From positions 211,760 to 275,759 of the forward strand of contig CBDCFT010000013.1 in the NCBI GenBank assembly GCA_965216365.1: a stretch of 64,000 bases of DNA. Direction: 5' to 3'. The position numbers and the translations under genes were made by a program. This document shows, in pieces, positions 8,095 through 16,177 of this stretch; position 1 is the stretch's first letter; every line of letters starts with the position of its first letter. Under the pieces are notes generated by a model. It had not been told where the DNA came from, searched no databases, and worked only from the letters and a program-made list of their open reading frames with translations. Origin of the DNA: CBDCFT01 sp965216365 (GTDB lineage: Bacteria > Pseudomonadota > Gammaproteobacteria > Arenicellales > CBDCFT01).

Positions 8095-8523
8095 ATGAAA
8101 AATGAAACGATAAACAGAAGAAAGTTGCTCGGGTTCTTAGGCATTCTGGGTATTGGTACATTGGTAGGCTGCGGCGGTGGGGGTTCTTCCTCAGGTACCG
8201 GCGGAAGTTCCGGTTTGGGTGCGGCAGGTACAACCGGGGCTGCAGGCTCGTCCGGAACTTCGGGTGGCAGTAGTACGTCGGGTACCTCTGGTGCCAGTAC
8301 TACATCTGGTACGTCCGGAACATCTGGTTCCTCTGGAACCTCAGGGTCGTCCGGAACTTCTGGTTCTTCCGGTTCAAGTGGTTCGTCGGGGAGCGCTGGT
8401 TCTTCGGGTTCGAGTGGCTCATCAGGCAGCAGTGGTTCGTCCGGCAGCGGAGGCGGAGGTTCTTCTGGATCAAGCGGCTCTTCGGGCAGTTCAGGTTCCG
8501 ATGACGACGATGACGACGACTAG
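8095..8523 (+). CDS. Ser-Ser-Gly repeat lipoprotein with poly-Asp tail (copy 2)
   Basis: 142 residues. The N-terminus MKNETINRRKLLGFLGILGIGTLVGC combines a twin-arginine-like start (NRRKLLGFLG) with a lipobox (LVGC), so export by Tat followed by lipidation is plausible. Everything after the Cys is low complexity: Gly/Ala/Thr first, then SSG and TSG triplets, and a tail of seven Asp. A good ribosome site (AGAGG at 8083-8087) lies 7 bases before the ATG at 8095, which I prefer over the GTG before it. It is divergent from the DUF6502/heptosyltransferase operon. Unlike copy 1 it lacks a folded domain. Function unknown; surface or periplasmic, with Ser residues available for O-glycosylation (inference). 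Confidence 0.75.
   Translation: MKNETINRRKLLGFLGILGIGTLVGCGGGGSSSGTGGSSGLGAAGTTGAAGSSGTSGGSSTSGTSGASTTSGTSGTSGSSGTSGSSGTSGSSGSSGSSGSAGSSGSSGSSGSSGSSGSGGGGSSGSSGSSGSSGSDDDDDDD
8185..8499 (+). repeat. Ser-Ser-Gly coding repeat tract (copy 2)
   Basis: Degenerate 9-base units (TCTGGTTCC, TCCGGAACT, AGTGGTTCG) coding for S-G-T and S-S-G. The third base varies freely while the amino-acid pattern is kept, which suggests selection on the protein rather than recent slippage alone. Confidence 0.75.
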
Positions 8524-8559
8524 TCATTTAGTAACACTAGTTATTTATTTGTGACAGAG

Positions 8560-8599
8560 TTTGACCGGTTGCTGGACGAATATTCTGCAACCGGTCAAA
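8560..8599. terminator. Perfect 13-bp inverted repeat after the poly-Asp lipoprotein gene
   Basis: TTTGACCGGTTGC (8560-8572) and its exact complement GCAACCGGTCAAA (8587-8599) are separated by 14 bases, 36 bases past the lipoprotein stop and 21 bases before the histidine kinase start. There is no run of T after it. It could be a terminator, an mRNA-stabilising hairpin, or an operator in front of the kinase gene. Confidence 0.5.
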
Positions 8600-8620
8600 C
8601 AAACACAAATTTGCAAGTTC

Positions 8621-9961
8621 ATGACCGCAAAAGAAATTTCCAGTGAAACCTTTGGACTTCTGAAGTGGTTCGCTGTTTTAAGTTTTGTCTCCATCACGAT
8701 AATCAGCGCCGCCTCTGCTTACTTGCTTTACCGCTACGTAGCGGCACACTTGACCGAGCGTGATGCCGTGGTGAGTATGGAATTCATTCAAAGCGTGTCG
8801 CAAATAAACTATCTTGCGGACAAAGCACAGACTCGTGAGTTCTTCGAGCACGTGTCACGTATACCCGACGTGCTTAGAGCGACTATTTACGGCGCTGACG
8901 AATCTATCATGTGGTCCAGTGATCCGGAGCTTATTGGCAGACGATTCAAAGATAACCCGGAACTTAAACGTGCACTATTGGGCGAGCTTGTTTTTCAACT
9001 TGAAACACTCGGTGACCGCGCTGATGGTGACGACGATACGAAAAGTGAAAGGGTGTTTATGCCACCAGAGAGCGAGGACTTCATCGAAAGCTATATTCCT
9101 ATCTGGAATAAATCCAAAACTCGCGTAATAGGTGTGGTGGAATTGTATAAATCACCCACGGCTTTGTTTATGGCGCTGGCAGATGGCCGGCGTTTGGTGA
9201 TTTTAATCTCGTTGATTGGCGGGTTGTTGCTCTATGGGACACTCTTTTGGATTGTAAAACGGGGCAGTTCTATTATTAATAATCAACATAAGGCGCTGAT
9301 CGAGTCGGATCGTTTAGCAACTATCGGCAGTCTGGCAGCCTCTGTTGCCCACAGTATTCGAAACCCGATCGCAAGTATCCGAAGTTCCGCCGAGCTTTCG
9401 CTTGATGAGGTCACACCGCAAGTACGCGAGTCACTGCAAGATATTATTAAGGAAACTGATCAGTTTGACTCCTGGATAAGGGAGTTGCTGACGTTTTCCC
9501 AGGGATCCGCTGACACAAAATTCAATGTATCCATCCCCGAGATACTGCTTGAAACAGCGCAACACTATTCCAGTCAGTTAAAACAAAATCGAATTGAGTT
9601 AAAGATTGATGGCGATCAAGACGATTGCGAAGTTATTGCCGAACCCCATTTGCTTAGACAGGTATTTAACAGCTTGTTCGCTAATTCCATAGAGGCTATG
9701 CCAAATGGTGGATTGCTGAAGATTTCTTCCAGCACTTCGAATGGTATGGTAACTGTGGAGTTATCTGATACTGGAGTTGGGATATCAGACCAAGATATTG
9801 AGAAAGTACTTTCTCCTTTAGTCAGCTACAAACCGGGTGGACTGGGTCTAGGTTTAACCCTGGCCAAACGTAGTATCGAGCAGTTTGGTGGCAAGTTGGA
9901 GTTAAACAGTATGTTAGGTACAGGAACTATGGCAATAATCACTTTGCCTGGTGCAGCGTAG
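8621..9961 (+). CDS. Sensor histidine kinase (membrane-bound)
   Basis: 446 residues from the ATG at 8621 (an in-frame upstream start at 8561 lies in the inverted repeat and is not preferred). Transmembrane segments at about 14-38 and 190-212 enclose a periplasmic sensor region of ~150 residues that looks like a dCache/PAS-type domain. The kinase core has the H-box VAHSIRNPIASIRS (His near 244), N-box NSLFANSIEAMP, G1 DTGVGI and G2 GGLGLGLTLAKR. It ends 3 bases before the response regulator and should be its cognate kinase. No HAMP domain is evident. The signal sensed is unknown; the gene order links it to the glycan cluster and the lipoproteins. Confidence 0.88.
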   Translation: MTAKEISSETFGLLKWFAVLSFVSITIISAASAYLLYRYVAAHLTERDAVVSMEFIQSVSQINYLADKAQTREFFEHVSRIPDVLRATIYGADESIMWSSDPELIGRRFKDNPELKRALLGELVFQLETLGDRADGDDDTKSERVFMPPESEDFIESYIPIWNKSKTRVIGVVELYKSPTALFMALADGRRLVILISLIGGLLLYGTLFWIVKRGSSIINNQHKALIESDRLATIGSLAASVAHSIRNPIASIRSSAELSLDEVTPQVRESLQDIIKETDQFDSWIRELLTFSQGSADTKFNVSIPEILLETAQHYSSQLKQNRIELKIDGDQDDCEVIAEPHLLRQVFNSLFANSIEAMPNGGLLKISSSTSNGMVTVELSDTGVGISDQDIEKVLSPLVSYKPGGLGLGLTLAKRSIEQFGGKLELNSMLGTGTMAIITLPGAA

Positions 9962-9964
9962 TCT

Positions 9965-11356
9965 ATGTCTTATTCAATTCTTATCGTTGAAGATGAAGCG
10001 ACGCTCGCCAAAAATGTCGGTCGCAGTTTATCCAAATCGGGGTTTATAACAAAAATAGCGGCTACTGCAGAAGACGCATTAGAGTGCCTGGACGAATTTG
10101 AACCAGATATCGTGTTGTTGGATTTTCAGCTACCGGGCATGAGAGGATTGGAAGCGTTACAGCGGATACAGGAAAGAGATTCGAATATAAAAATAATCAT
10201 GATGACGGGGCATGGTGATGTGCAATTAGCGGTAGACGCAATGAAATCCGGTGCGAGTGATTACGTTGCCAAACCCGTATCATTAGCGGAACTTAAGTTG
10301 CTTATAGAAAGAACGATTGGGCAACAACGTATAGAACGGGAACTTTCTCATTACCGCGGCAAACAGGTATCCGGTTGTTATCTCGATCATGTTATTGGTG
10401 ATTCAGCAACAATTCGTCAGGTTCGGTCAGCAGTGCAACAGTACCTGAATTCAGAAAAGTCGATTATCCACGGATCACCCCCTGCAGTTTTGATAATGGG
10501 AGAGACCGGTACGGGTAAAGAGCTTATAGCGCAAGCTTTTCACTACGATGGCACAAGGGCAGAAAAACCTTTTATTGAGATTAACTGTGCGGCTATTCCT
10601 GAGCAGCTTGTTGAAGCCGAGTTATTCGGATTCGAGCGCGGTGCGTTTACAGACGCGAAACAACGCAAGATAGGTCTAGCGGAAAGCGCACATGGTGGCA
10701 CCTTGTTTTTAGATGAAATCGGCGATATGGATTTGTGTTTGCAGTCCAAGCTGTTAACGATGTTGGAGGCAAAACGCATACGTCGAGTAGGTGGTTTAAG
10801 AGATATAGATGTCGACGTGCGAGTGATCGCGGCAACTAATCAGAATTTGCGTCAGCTGGTCAGCGACAAGAAATTCCGAGCTGACTTGCTTTACCGTTTG
10901 AGCGTGATAAACGTGAATCTTCCGCCTTTGCGTGAACGCGAGTACGATAGCGTCCTGCTGGCTCATCACTTTCTTGTAGAACAAGGGAAGCGATATGGAA
11001 AGTGTGAGTTAGAGTTTGATGAGGAAGCCATAGCAAAAATCAGGCAGTACCCATGGCCGGGTAATGTTCGTCAACTTCGCAATGTTATTGAACATGCCGT
11101 TATGCTGGCGCGTGGTAATGTAATCGATGCGCAACATCTTCCGCTGCCTGACATTGAACGCGAATTGCAGTCGACAACATTGGCGGTTGATGAAGCGCCG
11201 TCAAAATTGAAAGATGCAGAAATAAAGTTGATACAGACCGCTTTGGATCAGACTGCCGGCAACCAATCGAGTGCTGCAAAAGTGTTGGGTGTATCGCGCG
11301 ACACGCTTAGATATCGCATGAAAAAATATCATCTTGATTCGTCTCACTCTGCATAA
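9965..11356 (+). CDS. NtrC-family sigma-54-dependent response regulator
   Basis: 463 residues: receiver domain (phospho-acceptor Asp near 53 in LLDFQLPG, Thr/Lys in MMTGHG and VAKPVS), AAA+ domain with Walker A GETGTGKE near 179, Walker B LFLDEIGD near 247, and a Fis-type helix-turn-helix at the end (NQSSAAKVLGVSRDTLRYRMKK). The loop that contacts sigma-54 reads GAFTDA near 226 instead of the common GAFTGA; this variant is known among natural activators. It follows its histidine kinase by 3 bases. A -24/-12 promoter element in front of the glycan cluster (12780-12797) makes that cluster the obvious target (inference). Confidence 0.9.
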   Translation: MSYSILIVEDEATLAKNVGRSLSKSGFITKIAATAEDALECLDEFEPDIVLLDFQLPGMRGLEALQRIQERDSNIKIIMMTGHGDVQLAVDAMKSGASDYVAKPVSLAELKLLIERTIGQQRIERELSHYRGKQVSGCYLDHVIGDSATIRQVRSAVQQYLNSEKSIIHGSPPAVLIMGETGTGKELIAQAFHYDGTRAEKPFIEINCAAIPEQLVEAELFGFERGAFTDAKQRKIGLAESAHGGTLFLDEIGDMDLCLQSKLLTMLEAKRIRRVGGLRDIDVDVRVIAATNQNLRQLVSDKKFRADLLYRLSVINVNLPPLREREYDSVLLAHHFLVEQGKRYGKCELEFDEEAIAKIRQYPWPGNVRQLRNVIEHAVMLARGNVIDAQHLPLPDIERELQSTTLAVDEAPSKLKDAEIKLIQTALDQTAGNQSSAAKVLGVSRDTLRYRMKKYHLDSSHSA

Positions 11357-11585
11357 AGTCCATTAGCTACTGCCAATGCTGCGAGTAGCCAACGTAGCGT
11401 AATAGTTGTATCAAGGCTCGCCTGTCGCGCTAGTCGTTAACGCTGCGCGTCGCTTCCTTTTTTCTGTTGTTTTCTGAGTCCTGGAAGTTCTCAATACCGA
11501 CAGTAGGTTATATGCCCCGATGAAACGTATTTAAAACTGCACTAAGTTGTATTCCTCTTTCCATCAAACGAGGAATAAGTGCATC

Positions 11586-12014
11586 ATGAACAGCAACATA
11601 AGTCACGTTCGTATCGGCCTTTTTCTTAGACTGTTAACACTCTTATTTGGTATCGCCAAGGGTATAGGGTTTGGCGTTGCAGAAGATAGCTTCAAGGGAT
11701 TTGTCGAACAAGGTATAGCCGCCCATCCGAATCTGCACGATGCCAAGAGTCAAGATAAGATCTGGCGTTATGCTCAACGCGCCCATTTCCACGCTACCGG
11801 TGTGGGCGCATTCACGCTGGGCTTGATCATATTGGTCGCATTTACAAGTTTACGGCCAACACTCAAAAAACTAACCGCAGTCCTGATCGGTATCGGTGGA
11901 TTTTATTCGCTGTCATGGCTAACCATGTACTTGTTTGCCCCGTCCATGGGTCGCGACCCGGCTCATAGTATGCTACTAACGGAAACCATTTTACTCGCGT
12001 CCATCGAATGGTGA
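11586..12014 (+). pseudogene. Small membrane protein, 3' end lost at a deletion junction
   Basis: 142 residues with hydrophobic segments near 10-25, 60-80 and 92-112. A ribosome site (GAGGAA near 11570) precedes the ATG at 11586. The frame runs into sequence that, in another frame, is the middle of a histidine kinase: after LLTETILL the protein ends abruptly with ASIEW. The last expected helix seems to be missing. I do not recognise the family. I read this as a gene truncated by the same deletion that removed the front of the kinase described next. Confidence 0.55.
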
Positions 12015-12465
12015 GATAGAGCAGCTCCAGGTCAGTGATGTGATATCGGATTGTCTCAAAGGGTTCGACGACACGATACAAAAACAAGGTGTAACACTTG
12101 GGCGTGAAATCTTCGATAACCCGCCGCAGGCGGAAGCCAGCGCGGCGGCCTTGATCCAAGTATTCAACGTGCTGATCGACAATGCGTTACAAGCAATGGC
12201 AGGTGGTGAGCAACTGAGTATTGTCGAGAAAGTGTCCCTCGATGGGAGTAAATTGGAGATATCGCTATTCGACACAGGTCACGGTATATCCGAGGCCAAT
12301 ATAGAAAAGGTATTTAAGCTGTTTTACACGAGCAAGTCAGGGGGGGGTGGAGTAGGGCTTGCTCTCGCAAAGCGCATTGTCGAGCGATTTAAAGGAAACC
12401 TCGACATATCGAGTGTTGAGAACCAAGGGACGACCGCAACCGTATGCCTACCGGTTGCGATATAG
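12001..12465 (+). pseudogene. Histidine kinase remnant (HATPase domain only)
   Basis: The frame reads SNGEIEQLQVSDVISDCLKGF and continues into a full HATPase_c domain: N-box NVLIDNALQAM, G1 DTGHGI, G2 GGGVGLALAKRIVE. No phospho-acceptor domain, sensor or membrane region precedes it; upstream the frame is closed by a stop near 11979. It is therefore the 3' end of a second sensor kinase whose 5' part is gone. The receiver-glycosyltransferase gene follows 370 bases downstream and may have been its partner originally. It is unlikely to be translated as such, although an ATG at 12040 is in frame. Confidence 0.75.
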
Positions 12466-12779
12466 CACTTAAAAAATACTCAACGTTTTCTTTATATCCT
12501 GAATTGGTAGTTATCAGGTTTAGCCGCGACTTAATAGGTGTCAACGATACTCGTGTTCTAACAAAAATTACAAAAAACTCTGGTCCACTCTTTTGTCTTT
12601 TTCCGTTGTGATTTACGAGAAAACAAATGGCTTAAATTCAAGTTCCCTACTGGTGATATCACCCGGCTTACATGTCATATGCCGCATTTCAGCAAGACTT
12701 CGATTCACAAAGACTTTGTTGCGGTAAAAATTCTGTTGTAAAAACAAATGTGTATTGACCGCCATGCTAAACGAAGGAG

Positions 12780-12797
12780 TTGGCACAGTTCTCGCTT
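12780..12797 (+). promoter_or_regulatory. Sigma-54 (-24/-12) promoter of the glycan cluster
   Basis: TTGGCACAGTTCTCGCTT has the invariant GG and GC ten bases apart and the TTGGCAC half intact, close to the consensus TTGGCACG-N4-TTGCW. Transcription would begin near 12806, giving a ~28-base leader before the ATG at 12834. It lies 1.4 kb downstream of a sigma-54 activator gene. The rest of the 12466-12779 gap shows no gene. Confidence 0.7.
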
Positions 12798-12833
12798 GAA
12801 TGGCGATCTATTAAGGCAAGCAAACGTTGGTCG

Positions 12834-14597
12834 ATGTTACAGACAACTAAAACACCTAGACGGATACTGATATTAGAAGACGAATCCGTACTAGCAAAAA
12901 ACATCGCGAAGTATCTAGAAAGACACGGGTATCTTACTAGAACTGCTGGAAGCGTACTGGACGCGAACCGCGAACTCAGGGAAGAACGAATTGACGCCGT
13001 ATTGCTCGACATCAATTTGCCCGATTGCAATGGATTCGATTTCTATGAGCATGTCCGTGTTGACTACGCACATCTTCGCGCGGTAGCCATGAGTGGAAGA
13101 ACCACATTCGAGTACCAGTCGCGTGCTAAAAAATTGGAAATCGACTCGTTTCTTAACAAGCCTTTTCCACTCTCCGAAATGTTGGATGCGGTTAATCGTC
13201 TTTTCGAATCTAACGGTAACGATACACCACCGACTATACCGACGCTCCCAAGCGGGCATAGCGTTTCAAAACTGACGCCCAAATTGGCAACAGGTTCTGA
13301 CTATCTGCAAGAAATTTCAAACACGGGTGCATCGAGAGGTCAGCGGGTTTTGATGTATTCCCACGATACATTTGGACTTGGCAACATCCGTCGTATGTTG
13401 ACAATTGCTACGGAGTTGGTTGAATCAAGTAAAAACATTTCCGTATTGTTGCTATCTGGCTCGCCAATGGTGCATGCGTTCCGGGTATCTCCACGCATAG
13501 ACTACGTCAAGCTACCGTGTGTAAAACGTAATCTGAATGGTGACTACGCTGTCAGAAGTCTGGCTATGGATTATCAAGACACGCTGCGTTTGCGTGCCAA
13601 CCTCATTCTAAGTACCACTCTCGATTACCATCCTGATCTGATTATTGTCGATAAAAAGCCATTTGGACTAGACGATGAATTGGTCAGCACATTACAAGCT
13701 TTAAAGCAGCGATCACGGTGTCCTAAACTCTTATTGTTACTGCGAGATATCTTAGATACTCCAGAATCGACGATCCACACCTGGCAGGAAAATGGCTATT
13801 ACGAAGCGGTAGAAAGATTCTATGATCGAATTCTGGTTGTGGGATTGCGCGATGTGTTCGATGTATGCACGAAATATCATTTTCCCAATTCAAGCGCCAA
13901 AAAAGTCGAATTTTGTGGGTACCTTCATCGTGGCCGACCAACAATTCCCACGGCTGCGATAAGAAAACGGCTGCGCCTGTCAGATGAGTCGTTAGTGTTT
14001 GCAACAGCCGGTGGCGGTGAAGATGGTTTTGAACTCTTATATTGTTATGCGCAAGGCTTACTCAATATGGACGCGGGAGAGGCGCCTAAAACTTTGATGA
14101 TGTGCGGACCCGAGATGGCTCCGCTACATTTTGAGAAATTGGAGGCACTTGCGCATCGTTGCCCTACGTTAACACTTAAACATTTCACCGATGATGTGCT
14201 GAGTTACATGAACGCCGCCGATCTGGTGGTGTCAATGGGTGGCTATAACACGATTTGTGAAATTCTTACGTTGAATAAACCCGCGATTGTTGTGCCACGC
14301 GTGAGACCTGTTCAAGAACAATGGTTGCGCGCGAGAAAACTAGCGTCGATGAATTTGCTGCATCTAATCCACCCTGATCACCTAACGCCCTCGGGTTTGA
14401 TGCGAGCGGTACAAAATATGCTAACGGATCCCGGTAAATTCAAAAACGATGATCAGCGCATTGACCTCACTGGGCTATTGAAGATACGCAATATTGTCAC
14501 GGAAGAACTCAAACAAGCAGCGACGAACAATGTGGTGGCTGTTCAAAATGCGGTGGAAGTTGCTGCCGCGGGATACGTAATAGACGGCGTGAATTGA
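12834..14597 (+). CDS. Receiver domain fused to GT28-like glycosyltransferase
   Basis: 587 residues. Residues 1-130 are a CheY-like receiver (RRILILEDES, Asp near 59 in VLLDINLPDCNG, Lys in FLNKPFPL). After a ~40-residue linker comes a GT-B glycosyltransferase of the MurG/GT28-like type (RVLMYSHDTFGLGNIRRM near 172, ATAGGGEDGFEL in the middle, ADLVVSMGGYNTICEI near 465, then PRVRPVQEQWLRARKL). There is no DNA-binding domain, so phosphorylation would act directly on a sugar transfer enzyme (inference). The start at 12834 is chosen because the promoter element would otherwise lie inside the gene. The stop overlaps the next start (TGATG). It opens an operon of glycan genes and is cytoplasmic. 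Confidence 0.8.
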   Translation: MLQTTKTPRRILILEDESVLAKNIAKYLERHGYLTRTAGSVLDANRELREERIDAVLLDINLPDCNGFDFYEHVRVDYAHLRAVAMSGRTTFEYQSRAKKLEIDSFLNKPFPLSEMLDAVNRLFESNGNDTPPTIPTLPSGHSVSKLTPKLATGSDYLQEISNTGASRGQRVLMYSHDTFGLGNIRRMLTIATELVESSKNISVLLLSGSPMVHAFRVSPRIDYVKLPCVKRNLNGDYAVRSLAMDYQDTLRLRANLILSTTLDYHPDLIIVDKKPFGLDDELVSTLQALKQRSRCPKLLLLLRDILDTPESTIHTWQENGYYEAVERFYDRILVVGLRDVFDVCTKYHFPNSSAKKVEFCGYLHRGRPTIPTAAIRKRLRLSDESLVFATAGGGEDGFELLYCYAQGLLNMDAGEAPKTLMMCGPEMAPLHFEKLEALAHRCPTLTLKHFTDDVLSYMNAADLVVSMGGYNTICEILTLNKPAIVVPRVRPVQEQWLRARKLASMNLLHLIHPDHLTPSGLMRAVQNMLTDPGKFKNDDQRIDLTGLLKIRNIVTEELKQAATNNVVAVQNAVEVAAAGYVIDGVN

Positions 14598-16177
14598 TGG
14601 TGCAAAAACTGTCGATTCGTAGCGCGGTGATCATTGTATTGTGTTGTACATCGGTATTAGCAGCGCCTACCGCAAAAGACAAATCGATTGTTCGTAACCC
14701 AATCGAGTCTACGTTGATACCAAAACCACTGGTTATCGCTGCCACCAACGATGACGCAGCAGCTTCGTCCGATAGTGACGACGACAACACGCCTAGACAG
14801 CCGATTACCTCTAAAGAACGGGCTGCGGAACTCGGTCGCGAATCCGATGAGGAACGTCCTGATGAACAGCTAACCATTCCATTTTTGGGTCGGCCAATCA
14901 CCATCGGTGGTGAAGTCGATATCGAGATCGATTCGCGGACGGATTTTACTCTCGAACCTGATCGTGCAGATGACCGCGTTATTTTCAACCCGGATTTAGA
15001 ACTCGAGTTCCTATATCCGATTCGGGACAAGCTGGTTTTCTTTGGTGAGCTCGAGCTGGAATATGACAAAGATATCCGGCGTGAAGATGCTGAAAAACAA
15101 TCCGATGGCGCTGTGGGCCGGGGCCAGACCTGGCTTTATGCGAGCAATGTTTTCGACAGCGATTTTGGCGTGCAGATCGGCCGGCAAACGATTCGTGATA
15201 GACGAGAGTGGTGGTGGGACGAAAAACTGGATTCTATTAGGCTGCATTTTGATCACACACCCTACGAATTTGAGATATCCCTGGCTGAGGAACTCGGTGC
15301 TACCACGATCGATGAAGATCTCGATCCCGAAAAAGAAGATATACAACGTTTGTTAGCGCGAGGACGTTGGGACTGGGCCGAGCGGCAACAATTGGAACTG
15401 TTTTTTTTGCGTCAGGACGACGATTCATCGACTCCCGGTTCGGGCGGCGTGCTGAATCAGGACAATGAAGATGAAATCGATGCGGATCTTACCTGGCTTG
15501 GCCTGCGCGCCATGGGCAGATTGAGAAACAAAACACTAGGGAAGTTTTACTATTGGCTAGACTCCGCGCTTGTGGACGGTGACGAAACGGTGATCGACTT
15601 CGACGACATAGATGACGCCCGTAGCACAGTCGACGAGATCGAGTCCCGCGATGTACGAGGTTGGGCATTGGATTTAGGGACAACGATAGAAACCAAATTG
15701 AATGGCGAACCCCGTGTAACGATTGGGTATGCACGCACATCACGCGACAACGATCCGGATAACGGAGTAGATCGTACATTCCGTCAGACCGGTCTACAAG
15801 GAAACGAAGATAAGTTACGCAGTGTCGAGCGATTCCCTTACTACGGCGCATTACTGGAACCGGAATTGTCGAATTTGGAAATCTTTACTCTGGGAGTGGG
15901 GTTCCCGTTACTTAAGAACAGCTCGATCGACCTCGTTTATCACGAATATAGTCAAGTGCAATCAGCGGACTTCCTGCGCGATAGCCGGCTACGTGCCGAT
16001 CCACAAGGCGACGACACCGATATCGGTCGGGAACTGGATCTCATTGTATCTTTGGAAGAATGGAAGCATTGGGAAGCACAAGTCTCCGTTGGCGTGTTCG
16101 AAGCCGGACGTGCGTTTGGAGCACTCGATGGTGAGACGGCTAATAGCGTTGTTTTGACGCTGGAGTACAACTTTTGA
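14597..16177 (+). CDS. Alginate-export-like outer-membrane beta-barrel
   Basis: 526 residues with an N-terminal signal peptide (SAVIIVLCCTSVLAA), an acidic low-complexity segment near 50-75 (DSDDDN), then alternating amphipathic strands typical of a porin (GEVDIEIDSRTDFTLEP, LVFFGELELEYDKD, FGVQIGRQTIRDRREWWWDEKLDSIRL) and a C-terminal Phe. The GRQ...DERR-like and DSI motifs match the alginate-export (AlgE-like) porin family. It would let the polymer or glycan made by the neighbouring enzymes cross the outer membrane. It is coupled on both sides by overlaps (TGATG at the start, a TTG start of the next gene inside its stop). No alginate-specific genes (Alg8/Alg44 type) are in the window, so the substrate is unlikely to be proven alginate. 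Confidence 0.75.
   Translation: MVQKLSIRSAVIIVLCCTSVLAAPTAKDKSIVRNPIESTLIPKPLVIAATNDDAAASSDSDDDNTPRQPITSKERAAELGRESDEERPDEQLTIPFLGRPITIGGEVDIEIDSRTDFTLEPDRADDRVIFNPDLELEFLYPIRDKLVFFGELELEYDKDIRREDAEKQSDGAVGRGQTWLYASNVFDSDFGVQIGRQTIRDRREWWWDEKLDSIRLHFDHTPYEFEISLAEELGATTIDEDLDPEKEDIQRLLARGRWDWAERQQLELFFLRQDDDSSTPGSGGVLNQDNEDEIDADLTWLGLRAMGRLRNKTLGKFYYWLDSALVDGDETVIDFDDIDDARSTVDEIESRDVRGWALDLGTTIETKLNGEPRVTIGYARTSRDNDPDNGVDRTFRQTGLQGNEDKLRSVERFPYYGALLEPELSNLEIFTLGVGFPLLKNSSIDLVYHEYSQVQSADFLRDSRLRADPQGDDTDIGRELDLIVSLEEWKHWEAQVSVGVFEAGRAFGALDGETANSVVLTLEYNF

Noticed and set aside
7955..8233. Minus-strand open frame across the divergent lipoprotein promoter
   Set aside because: Overlaps the lipoprotein start on the other strand and shows no protein character.
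5538..8499. Short repeated DNA units that might suggest a CRISPR array or minisatellite
   Set aside because: They are coding triplet repeats (Ser-Ser-Gly) within two open genes; no conserved repeat-spacer alternation and no cas genes.
14597..16177. Alginate biosynthesis cluster
   Set aside because: Only the porin is alginate-export-like; no Alg8, Alg44, epimerase or lyase genes are present.
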